Source of the DNA: Chara braunii
Lineage: Eukaryota > Streptophyta > Charophyceae > Charales > Characeae
Length of the DNA: 64,000 nt
Direction of reading: 5' to 3'
Assembly: GCA_003427395.1 (NCBI GenBank)
Contig: BFEA01000079.1
Span: 171,939 to 235,938, forward strand
The translations under genes and the position numbers were made by a program. Below the pieces are notes generated by a model. That model was not told the DNA's origin and did no database searches. It was given only the letters and a program-made list of their open reading frames with translations. Below, piece after piece: positions 43,831 to 52,906 of this stretch (positions are counted from its first letter, which is position 1; the number at the start of each line of letters is the position of its first letter).

Positions 43831-45302
43831 GGATGCCGCTCGACAGGTTGGAGGCTCATCTCGATGCGTCCCAGTGGGGGGCGTCACAGCTGGGAGCGGA
43901 CCAGAGCGGACCGGCACGGTATGAGTCAGTAGGGGATGAGCCAGAGGAGGAGCCACCTGAGGCGGGGCCTGAGGCGGGGTCTCGCGAACCCGAGGAGCCG
44001 CAGACTGAGGGGGTTATCACTGTTGGGGATGATACCCCTCCTCCTACCCCGATTCCAGAACAGGCGCGACAGTATTGGCCTGAAGGAATTCCTGAGCCGG
44101 ACAGCGAGGAGATGTTGGGGCCCCCACCGGAAGCTACTACACCACCTCCGACGCAGGCGGAGTCAGAGGGGGGCGAGAGGGCGAGGACACCTACTACTGT
44201 GGCGCCGCAACTAACTGAGTCTACAGGTGCACGCATGGATGTGGAGGTGCCGACATCCGGGGAGCCTCCACCAGGGCCGCCACCCGCAGAGGAGGGGACA
44301 AGTGAGAGAGATCCACTGCGAGAGGGTCACGAGGTGAGGACAGGGAAGCCACCGGGGGAGACGAAAGAAGAGAAGCGTGCGAGGGTGCAGGTACGCCTCG
44401 AAGAGCTATACCAGGAAAAACTTAGGATGGAGGCCGCAGGAGAAGCGCCAAAGCCGCCAATTGACCCTCCGACGAGCGAGCAGAGGATTAGTGAGGCTTG
44501 GGACAACTATGAGAGCGAGAGTGATGCGGCTCGCCTGAGGTCGCGAGAGGTAGGGCAGGGGAGTGCAAGATTGGGCGAGGCACGAGAGACAGAGGACTTG
44601 GAATTTTCAGCCGTCAGGATGGAGATTGAACATGCAGATAGGAGGATAGGTGAGGTGGCGGTCTCGTCCTTCCAATGGTACTCCATGCTCAGCGATGAGT
44701 TGGCGGCCTCGAGGTTAGAGGTGGGACAGTTGTCCACCCAACTGGCAGAAGAGAGGGCAGAGAATCAAGCATGGAGGTCCCGTATGGAAGTTAAGGAAGC
44801 AGAATGGGAGAAGAGGCTCCAGGACATGGCGGCGATGGTGGAGAGGCTCTCGGCCACTAAGGTGGTCAACTGGACGGAGCAAAGCCGGTATGGTATCCAG
44901 GGGGAGGAGGTACAGGGGCTCTTTGGCCAGGAAGGGACGACAGAGCCACCTCAGCAAGGACGTATGGGGAAGGTATTCCTGGACCCAATAGAGGCGGCAG
45001 CACGGCGGGAGGCCGAGGAGGAGTTCAGCTTCAGGAAGCCCACGGAGTTGGCCTCGCAACAGGCCACCCCTATGACGATTGAGATCCCTGAGGGCGAGCC
45101 GGCGCAGGGACCCCAACCTCCAGTGGAGGAAGGGGGCCCCACAGAGGAGTCCCCTACGATCCTCTTGGAGGTGCAGGAGGGTGCCCTTACGGGAGCAGCA
45201 GCATCCACAGAGTCGGAGGCAATGGGGGGAGAGGTGTCTCGACTGGATGAGTTAGTGGCAGCTATGGAGTTGGACATGCCGTCAGGAGAGCCTCAGGGAT
45301 AG
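43680..45302 (+). CDS. Gag-like polyprotein, central disordered and coiled-coil part
   Basis: A 540-codon frame. The first half is Pro/Glu/Ser/Thr rich and probably disordered. About residues 240-400 are highly charged with heptad-like spacing (KEEKRARVQVRLEELYQEKL, then long Glu/Arg/Leu runs around VGQLSTQLAEERAE), consistent with a coiled coil. The tail is again acidic and Pro rich. I recognise no catalytic motif. It is in the same frame as the following zinc-knuckle segment, separated by TAG at 45,300-45,302. Its place between a capsid-like start and a zinc knuckle suggests that it is the middle of one Gag protein. Confidence 0.55.
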   Translation: MEPVQAAGPAQAAELPPTYGLEQMEFRRITGSDLRGPTPTLPEGGEAVPLRMPLDRLEAHLDASQWGASQLGADQSGPARYESVGDEPEEEPPEAGPEAGSREPEEPQTEGVITVGDDTPPPTPIPEQARQYWPEGIPEPDSEEMLGPPPEATTPPPTQAESEGGERARTPTTVAPQLTESTGARMDVEVPTSGEPPPGPPPAEEGTSERDPLREGHEVRTGKPPGETKEEKRARVQVRLEELYQEKLRMEAAGEAPKPPIDPPTSEQRISEAWDNYESESDAARLRSREVGQGSARLGEARETEDLEFSAVRMEIEHADRRIGEVAVSSFQWYSMLSDELAASRLEVGQLSTQLAEERAENQAWRSRMEVKEAEWEKRLQDMAAMVERLSATKVVNWTEQSRYGIQGEEVQGLFGQEGTTEPPQQGRMGKVFLDPIEAAARREAEEEFSFRKPTELASQQATPMTIEIPEGEPAQGPQPPVEEGGPTEESPTILLEVQEGALTGAAASTESEAMGGEVSRLDELVAAMELDMPSGEPQG

Positions 45303-45896
45303 AAGACCCCAGAGCGTGTGCCAGAGATAGGGGAGCTGAGGATGCAGTTAGGCTTTTGGGCTACTGGAGCTGACTCAGGAGAGCACATCTCAGAGCAGCA
45401 GCAGGAAGTTATGAGTGAGCCAGCGACTGCCGTGACTCCCCAGCCTTCCGACCTGCATAGGGACGAGGGGGCGACTGCGAGGGGAGGAGTCCGCGAGGGT
45501 AGGCCACTGAGATTGGACACTCCAGCGTACCGGCCCGAGGGAGGTGAGGCGCTAGCAGGGCCAAGTACCCAGATAACGGAGGCGGGGCCGGTAGAGTCAT
45601 GGAGTATGCCCTAGAGCCATGAGATGAGCAGGAAACCTAGCGAGACGCCGCCGTTGCCTGGGTCCCAGAAGAAGAAGAGGAGGTGTCGAGGGAGATCAGA
45701 CGATCAGTGCTTCTTCTGCAAGGACAGCGTACATAGAGCTCTTGAATGCCCGAAGTTCCTTAAGGACAAGGCGGCTGGGAGAGTAACAGAGAGTGGTGCG
45801 AGAATGTACGACAGGCAGGGGCGAATGGTAGAGCGGGCTCCAGATGGGGGTAGGGCACAGTTATATAGACAGAACCAGGAGGCTATGAGTGAGTAG
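45303..45896 (+). pseudogene. Gag-like polyprotein, C-terminal zinc knuckle part
   Basis: Continues the frame of 43,680-45,302 after TAG 45,300, with a second TAG at 45,612-45,614. The last piece (Met at 45,624) has a Lys/Arg-rich stretch and a CCHC zinc knuckle: Cys29, Cys32, His37, Cys42 in QCFFCKDSVHRALEC. Zinc knuckles of this kind bind RNA in Gag nucleocapsid. The frame stops at 45,896, and no protease follows. Confidence 0.7.
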
Positions 45897-48125
45897 GGAC
45901 TGGTCCGTCTATATGACAGTAAGATTAGAGCTCCTCTGTACGCAAAGGCCGTGATAGGGGTGTACATACTCTGAGTTAGTCAGGCGAGTCTCGTCTAGTT
46001 GTATATATATAGGTGGCGGTGTGTGATCGGCATGAGCTTTATGTGTGATATGGTCTAGGGGATGAGACTTAGTTGTATGATATCTACGACATATGTGACT
46101 TGCATTTTCAGTTGTGTGATTTAGATACTCTTACTTGTATCTTTGAGTAGGTTCTGAGAGTCCATGACATTTGGGGCGTGAGTTTATCCTGCGGAGTGAG
46201 ACAGTGGAGTGAGTATTTGAGTGTTTTCGGGGCAGGCATTTTGATCCCAGATACACCTTACGAGTTGTGTATTGAGGGTTTGAGTTGAGTATCGTATTGA
46301 GACTTGAGGGAGATAGACTCTGTGGGACTTATTCTTGTGATGATCACGATCACTCTCACACGTGTGGCTTTATCCCAATGAATGAGGGCTTTGTGTGAGA
46401 GATGTGTGGGATACATCTCGTGTATGTGTATTGTGTGATTGTGATTGCCGTCTACTCTTCGGTATACTCGTGCGGCCTGCCCATGGGCGGGCGGAACGGC
46501 CGGGTATAAGAGGAGGTCGCGCGGTCGTTTTTGTGATAGATGTATGAGGACCCTGAGGGGTCTTGCGAGCCTATAAGGCTCGGATGCTTACCATGCCGAA
46601 TGTTGATGGCCGAGCTGTGAAGGAGACCCATAAGTTGGCCCCTTAGTTTGAGTTGTTTTGCGTTTAAGTTGGGGAGACGGCCCATAAGAAGGCCCCTCAG
46701 TTGAGTTGTTCTATAATTGAGACCCCCTCGGATTATGGAAGGTGGTGATGTTGTTTATTGACAACAGTGTAACCCAGGTCGCGTGATAGTCCATCTTGTA
46801 AAGAGAGGGGTGGCTGGGAGACCTGTTGAGAGAGACCTCCTTCATGTGAAAAATTGGTGATAGATTTAAGGACATGGTAAGCAATGTTTGAATGATAAAG
46901 TCTGACGAGAGGAGCCAGGGTTACGAGTTGGAATCATTGGTGGAACTGAGAAAGTTACAAGTCAGTGCATAAAGATGTCGGGGGATGTGTGGTCTACTAT
47001 CTCTGGTCAAGTCAGTAGGCCACGGCCTCGTGTGAGTCTAGCGGTGAAATTGTTTGTGATTGTGAGAAGGGGCCATGCCCTCTATGTTGTCCCATAGGGG
47101 GCTGGTAAATACCCTTAAAAGTAGGGCAGATCCCTGCGTCGTCCCGCAGTGGCCCTGTGAGTTTGTTTTGCGACGCACCGCCTAGACACCTATGCTAATC
47201 CTAAGGCATATTAGGGAATAACAAGCTAAACGGTAAAGGTTAGCACCTCTAGGGCGCAACCTCTATTGGATGGCTGCAAGCCAGCACAACCTGGCTGCAG
47301 GCCCACGTCTACCAGCAGAGTAAGAGTTTAAGAGGTTATGCACGCCCCAAGGAAATTACTCTCGTGGAATGGCGGGAATACGAGTCGAGTCGTTTGGGCG
47401 CCCTGATTGAATGCCTATCAGGAGAAAACCTATTGTTGCATAACCAACGAAGGGACTGCCGCTAAGATAACAATGCGGTAGGCCGTAGATCTGGCTCGAT
47501 CAACCAGACTATGGTGGGCCAGGATGGAGACCTAGCGTTTCTGTACTAGACTGCAGAAAGAGCCGAGAGGAGATTTATGTATATATATATATATATCGTC
47601 AAATAGAACTGCCCGGTAAACCGTAGGCAGAGAGGGAGAAGAGGACAACAAATGAGGGGCTGTGACAAACTGTTTCGTCGGAGTTTCACCGACTCATCAG
47701 GAGGCTGAATATATGTTTGATTATGAGGATTTTCGCGAGGGAGGCGAGAGTGCCTTCTGAGGTCTCGTCTAAAGCCCGCATCCCCGTGTGACTCTGCGTA
47801 CGAGAGAGAGTCCAACTGGGACACCCAACGAAAAATCGATGTTTGTCTAGGACGAAGGGGAAAGGACGGTTTGAGGTGGCCTTTGGAACTTATGCAGTAG
47901 TATTGATGCGTAATACACCTGCGTCCTAGCGTCAGGACACTGGAAACCCAGGTTGAAACCCTGGCAGCATAAAGTTATGTCAGCATGGAGTGTTGGAGGC
48001 CTCAACCCTGAGTCTGTCAGCTAATCGGATTGGTTCCATTCTCGTATGCATTTGGAGTGTGGATGAATTTATAACTTCTGATTTGGCGTAGCGACGGGGA
48101 CGTCGCTTAATATAGTCCGGTAGGC
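45897..48125 (+). other. Non-coding 3' region of the pol-gag element
   Basis: T/G-rich DNA without a supported gene up to the LTR start at 48,126. It contains a perfect 16-bp palindrome (GCCTGCCCATGGGCGGGC region, about 46,477-46,494), a two-copy repeat near 46,625-46,735 with CCCATAAGTTGG/CCCATAAGAAGG words similar to the hairpin-array core, an (AT)n tract at 47,578-47,596, and a hairpin-forming GGCTGCAAGCCAGCACAACC segment near 47,270. I could not define a polypurine tract. Confidence 0.5.
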
Positions 48126-48136
48126 TGTCGGCGCGA

Positions 48137-48154
48137 ATACCCTTACAAGGGTAT
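48137..48154. repeat. Terminal palindrome of the LTR-like unit (copy 3)
   Basis: ATACCCTTACAAGGGTAT, 11 bp inside the TGTCGG end. Confidence 0.9.
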
Positions 48155-48575
48155 CCGCCGTGGGTTTTTGCACATGACAGAGAACAATTAGTTTGGTTGA
48201 AATAAGTCGTGCGAGGCACGACCGCGTCCGAGACCCGCCCTGGCTAAGTTAGGGGGTATGTGGGCGCGCGAATTAAGGCGCGCGTGTGATTTCTTTGATT
48301 GAGTGAACGGCCGGCCTAGTCGACCAACCTGGACCGTGCTACGGTTTTGACTAAGGGATAAGAGTCCGCTTTAGGGTCGGCATGCACGACCGACGGTAGG
48401 ACTGGCACGCGGGGTGGCCCGTGGGATAGCCACAACGCGGATCAAGTAGGCTGGTGTCGTGCCTGGTGATGGCGTGCCGGCCGTGGTTGGACAGGAAGGC
48501 CCAGGCTGTTGTTCCCAGGCCTAAGTGCGGCGCGACACCACCTCATATTGAAGTTTGTGCGTTACTGTGCCAGGC

Positions 48576-48645
48576 TTGGGCTTAGCCCCATTGGTTATGG
48601 TATTGGGCTACTGTTACGGGGATGCAGGGATCGAGACCAGTAGGC
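48576..48645 (+). pseudogene. tRNA-like segment in LTR copy 3
   Basis: CTTAGCCCCATTGGTTATGG (48,581-48,600) and GGGATCGAGACC (48,627-48,638) are A- and B-box-like at tRNA spacing. The acceptor stem is not closed. Confidence 0.55.
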
Positions 48646-48930
48646 GTCGGCGCAGCAGTGGCGAAGCATCGTGGAGGAAGTTGAGGGGGTTGAGGGCCCG
48701 ATGGGGCTATCCCCCCTCGCTTTTGCTGATAGGGGCGGCGACGGATCTGGTCCGCGGGGCCGGTGGGGGTTTTAGTAGTCCCCGCACCCTGCCTGAAGGT
48801 TTTTATTATTTTTGATATTTTATTTTCTCTTCTCTTCTCTGTTATTCGTGGGCCGTTGGTTTGGGGGCGCGCCTCGGCGGCTGGCGGCTTAGACTTTGGA
48901 GAGCCGCGGACGGGAGAGCACCGCAGCTAG

Positions 48931-48997
48931 GTCCTTCGGGGCATCTGTTAAAATTGGAACGATACAGAGAAGATTTGTATGGCCCCTGAAAAAGGGT
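48931..48997 (+). pseudogene. U6 snRNA-like sequence (LTR copy 3)
   Basis: It starts GTCCTTCGGGGCATCTG. GGAACGATACAGAGAAGAT (48,956-48,974) is identical to the U6 core with the ACAGAGA box. The AGC triad is replaced (TTTGTATGG), and the end GGGTTGGCGCAC loosely follows the U6 3' domain. Confidence 0.82.
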
Positions 48998-49169
48998 TGG
49001 CGCACTAAGGTCCGGGACGAACCCGGACGGAGAGCGTGCCGGGTACGTACAGGCCAGCGGGCCGACCGGGCGGATGCGGCGTGGTGGCAGGTGGAAAGGG
49101 GAATGGGGCATTCTGGACGGCCCACGACCGTTCGAGCACTGAGAGGTCGCGGGGCATTGCCCCTGGTAA

Positions 49170-49215
49170 GTCCTTCGGGACATCTGTCGAAAAGTTGGGA
49201 CGACATGGCCCCGGC
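49170..49215 (+). pseudogene. U6 snRNA-like sequence, short (LTR copy 3)
   Basis: GTCCTTCGGGACATCTGTCG, then a GTTGGGACGACATGGCCCC-like stretch: the U6 5' stem-loop and GGCCCC region with the central ACAGAGA part deleted. It lies about 240 bp after the longer U6-like sequence in the same orientation. Confidence 0.6.
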
Positions 49216-50242
49216 GCCGGAGTAAAACGTATAAACCAACGAGGGTTTGACAGCCGCCTGTTTTAACATTGCTGTCGGACCGCGCAGCCAAGCAGGGGTT
49301 GGGGCGATATCGTGGCATTCCACTCAGTGTCGGAGCGAGGAGTAAGCCGGGAGGAGAAACGGTGGTGTAAGGCCGACCGGTAAACGGAGCGGAGCGGGCA
49401 GCCGCTGGCGCAAGGAGAGGCGCAGCGAACGGCGCCGACGAAGCGGGACGAGGGACTGTGGTAGGTGCATGCGGGGTAGAGGGAGGCTGGTGATGGTGGA
49501 CAGGCGGGTATGGCACAGCAGGGGCGGGGCTGCTTGCGCGATACTGGGTGAAAACGGGCTAGGGGAGAGGCTAACTTGGGGTTTCGGGGTCGGGCGAGTC
49601 GACTGGTGGGCTTAGAACAGAGAATGGTGGAGTGTGGTGGGAGGTAGGGAAGAAAGGTCGTGCGCGGGCTATGGTGGGAGGTCAAGTGAGGAACGGCGGA
49701 AAGGGGACAAAACTGCGATTATCAGCGGAATCAAGCAAGGAGGGGGGCGATTTCGGGGTTCTTGCTCCGGGCAAGTGGCGTGGCGGCGTTAGAACTAGCG
49801 TTAGTAGCCTAGATTAGGAGTTAGTCGAGAGGTGGGCCGCGCGGTCATGTCGGGGTGTGCAGGATATGGTGGAACGAGAATGGAAATCCCGCGCGGTCTT
49901 TGTGGGGAGCGGGCACGGGAGAGTGTGATTTAGAGGTTCTTCGGTGCTGCGCTCACGATGACAAAGGCATATTGGGGTGTTAGTGAGGGAAGGCGCCGGG
50001 AGGTGGGAAACGCAGATATGGTAGTGTATTTTCCCCTGTTCTAGCGATAGATTCATTCAATTTTCTGCACGTTCGACTAGCATGGGCAGTACTGTGTTTA
50101 CGGGGTAAGCGGTAACAGCGCCGAAGAAGGCGAAGGGGAGAAGAAAAGGGGAGCGGGCGTGAAAGCTACCAATAGGTATATTTTGCAGGGCATGCGTCTG
50201 TCCCTGTTTTGAGTGAAGGTTCATTCTTAACTTGCACATAGA

Positions 50243-52205
50243 GGGGGTGAGAAACGCGTATCTCATGCGTTTCCGAGCGGATTTCAACGGGGCAAAAGCC
50301 GAATCCACAGTTTGGGGCAAGGCGAATTCAGTGATAGTGTTCGTTTTGGAGTTAGTTGAGTAGGGTAAGAGCTAGGGGGGAAAAACATTGAGCGGAGGGG
50401 GGGATGTTGACGGATATGACGACAGCGTAGTGCGCCTATTTCTTGACAAACTCGGAATTCAGTGAAAGAGGAGATGAAGTTGGGGGTTCTCCAGCGTCGT
50501 GCATCCTATAAAAGACTCGGTTTAGTGAAAGGTTGAGCGCGGTTAGCAACCAAACAGCCCGAAGCTACGCTGAGGGAAGGAACTAATGAAGTGATGGTGC
50601 ATCTTGCCATTTTTCGACAGAAGATTCGTTCGCCGCCTACTCGCCTAAGCGGTTGAAATAGCAGGAAGTAGGTGAAGGGTTGGAGGCATACTTGTCAGGT
50701 GATACGTTGTCTATCTTGGTGAGGGGAGTGACCCCCTCCACCTTTCTGTACGAACGGTTGAAAAGCAGTGTATGTTTCCATACGTACGTGAAAGATTTAT
50801 TTGGTCTTACTCATTTATCGAAGGAGGTAGCAGGCGGCCAGCCGCAGGTTTGGGGACTTACCTGTGGGACGGCGTGTCCAGGCATGGGATGCGCATGTAC
50901 CCAAAGGAAACCAGTGACAGGATACATGGTTGTATCCGCCTTTGAAGGCTACGGACTGGAGCGAATCTGACCGTAATTGCCGACCAGGCACGTCGGGATG
51001 GGGGCCGCTCGGATTGGGGTGTCTGCGGTGTCTACAAGAGGTGACGGCCGCGCTCAGTAGGTGGTGGGAACGGACAGTCCGTGGGGTTCAATCGAGGAGT
51101 GAGTCGGTTATGTGCGGGTTCGCTCCATGTTGGAAGTACGAGCGTCTCTGTCTGCGCTCTGCCGTAGCCTGCTGACTGTGTCCAGGGAACTGCGAAATTC
51201 ACCAGGTCCAGACACAATAAGGATTGGCAGACTAAGAGCTCTTCCCGAACTTTGTGGGCAGAGGTCCGTGGCTACGGCTGGCTGGCGTTCTCAGCTTATG
51301 GTGGCTGGCTCCCTCAAGATGTTGAGCTTGCTGAGCATACTGCTGGGTTTCCCCTGCTAGTTGTTGCGCACTTCACCGTTGTTGTGCACGATTACTGAGA
51401 TTTTGCTGAGCGTGTGGCTGCTACGACATTGGGGCACAGTGTGTATTGCAATATACGGCGCCATGCTTTCTGGTTTTGCGAATGTTGTGTGGTTAGAGGG
51501 TTGCTGCATATTTTTGTGCATTTACCATACATCCGTTGTGTACCATTGTGTCTCACTACGCCTTGCAAACTGCGTCGTGCTATTGCGCGCCATTACGGTG
51601 CCCTATGAACTGTGCCTGAGCGCAACGAGGTCAGCACTGATTAAATAACTGAGTCTCCTCTGACTGTTGCCATGTACTACTATTTTCTACGTACACGCTG
51701 CGTACTGGTTGCGTTACTATTACGTTGTCCTGCTGGAGATTGTTGATAGTGCCTCGCTATTTACGCACTGTTGCAATACTTCCATACTACTACTTATAGG
51801 TTCTCTTGCGTAGCTGATGATCTTTACTTCTGCATGTCTGTGTTTCTTTGGGCTACTAGGCACGTAGCATTAGTTGTGCCCCTACGGTACAAGTAACTGC
51901 GCTGGCGGTGCATTGCTAAGCTACTGCGTAGCTGATTGCTGTTGAACACACTCTTTATAGCGGCGATATTTTTTTTTTTTGTGTAACTGCGATTTGCCCC
52001 TACTCCCAAGTAAAGTATGGGGGTGTGCCTTATTCTGATGAAGCCTTTCTAGGCCGCATAGAGGCGGTTTGGTCAAGAGGAGTGGCGTCATGACCTGAGG
52101 GTGTGACCAGACTTCTGCAAGAGGGGCATTGTTGCGGTTTCAAGGATCAGCAGGAGGGCATCAGTCTGCGTTTTGACTTCGGATTGACCATCTTCTCATC
52201 TTTGG
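50243..52205 (+). other. Non-coding part of LTR copy 3 with no recognised feature
   Basis: No gene or RNA recognised. The segment from about 51,140 is rich in TGCTGTT-type words, like the matching segment of copy 2 at 35,130-35,800, but alignment by eye is weak. Confidence 0.45.
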
Positions 52206-52331
52206 CCGCCATTGCGGGGCCCTCAGGAGATTGAAGATAACAGGGCCCTCTCCTACGAGTTGAGTATGTTCCCCTCCTGTATCTCAAGCGTTTGAAACCC
52301 CTCCTTCTGCCCTTCTTACTCTAAGTCTAGT

Positions 52332-52639
52332 ATGAGGTTACGAGAGGAAGGCGGCAGGCGGGATTGCAACCCGTAGGACCGCAGCAAGACCTTGTGGGAG
52401 GTCCACCCACCGATTGCGGAAGCTCTACCGCAGCCCAGGCGCTGTCTCTTATACACATCTAGATGTGTATAAGAGACAGCCCTTATGTATCTCGAGAGTA
52501 TGAAACCCCTATTTTTGTCCTTCTGTCTGGTGAGGTTACGAGAGGAAGGCGGCAGGCGGGATTGCAACCCGTAGGACCGCAGCAAGACCTTGTGGGAGGT
52601 CCACCCACCGATTGCGGAAGCTCTGTCGGAACCCAGGCG
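52332..52639. repeat. Near-identical 110-bp segments on both sides of an adapter
   Basis: 52,332-52,441 and 52,531-52,639 agree almost base for base (TGAGGTTACGAGAGGAAGGC through CCCAGGCG). The segments just before them are also related. Other LTR copies (34,740-34,850 and 58,010-58,120 on the minus strand) have this segment once, so the duplication here is probably created by the misjoin. Confidence 0.9.
52442..52479. other. Sequencing artefact: Nextera mate-pair junction adapter
   Basis: CTGTCTCTTATACACATCT followed directly by AGATGTGTATAAGAGACAG: two Tn5 mosaic ends head to head, exactly the 38-bp circularisation junction of mate-pair libraries. Its translations include the well-known artefact peptides SYTHLDVYKRQ and MCIRDS. 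Confidence 0.98.
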
Positions 52640-52906
52640 GGGTTCTGGAGGCAGGGAACTTCATGTATAATTTCGTATGACACGTGTGATCCCTTTCCCT
52701 AACTATAATTTCCATTGGGTATCTGAATATAATTATGACAAGTTATTACTTTTTATTTTGTTATGTATGTCAGGACATGCTTCGTGAAAGGTTAAATAAA
52801 CAAGTATATATAAGAGTTCATATATTTTGAGTGAATCCAGACAAAGGAATTGGGGGGAAGGTGGGAGAAAGGTGTCTTGCATGTGTTTGACTGGGTCAAC
52901 CCAAGG

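Larger units (their letters stand above)
48126..50242 (+). repeat. 2.1-kb near-identical inverted repeat, right arm
   Basis: Reverse-complement partner of 35,826-37,926, ending GCACATAGA at 50,242. Open frames across both arms (for example around 48,842-49,516) have no recognisable domain and exist on both strands, so I do not call genes. Confidence 0.8.

Noticed and set aside
47905-47975. tRNA-like segment with GGTTGAAACCC
   Set aside because: The B-box-like word and its stem are fine, but no A box or acceptor stem can be placed; too weak to list.
37927-48125. DIRS-type element (inverted ends around retroelement genes)
   Set aside because: The pol region has a DDE integrase with D35E spacing, not a tyrosine recombinase, so a DIRS origin of the inverted arms is not supported.
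52316-52702. Short proteins containing SYTHLDVYKRQ or MCIRDS
   Set aside because: Translations of the mate-pair adapter; a known class of database artefact.
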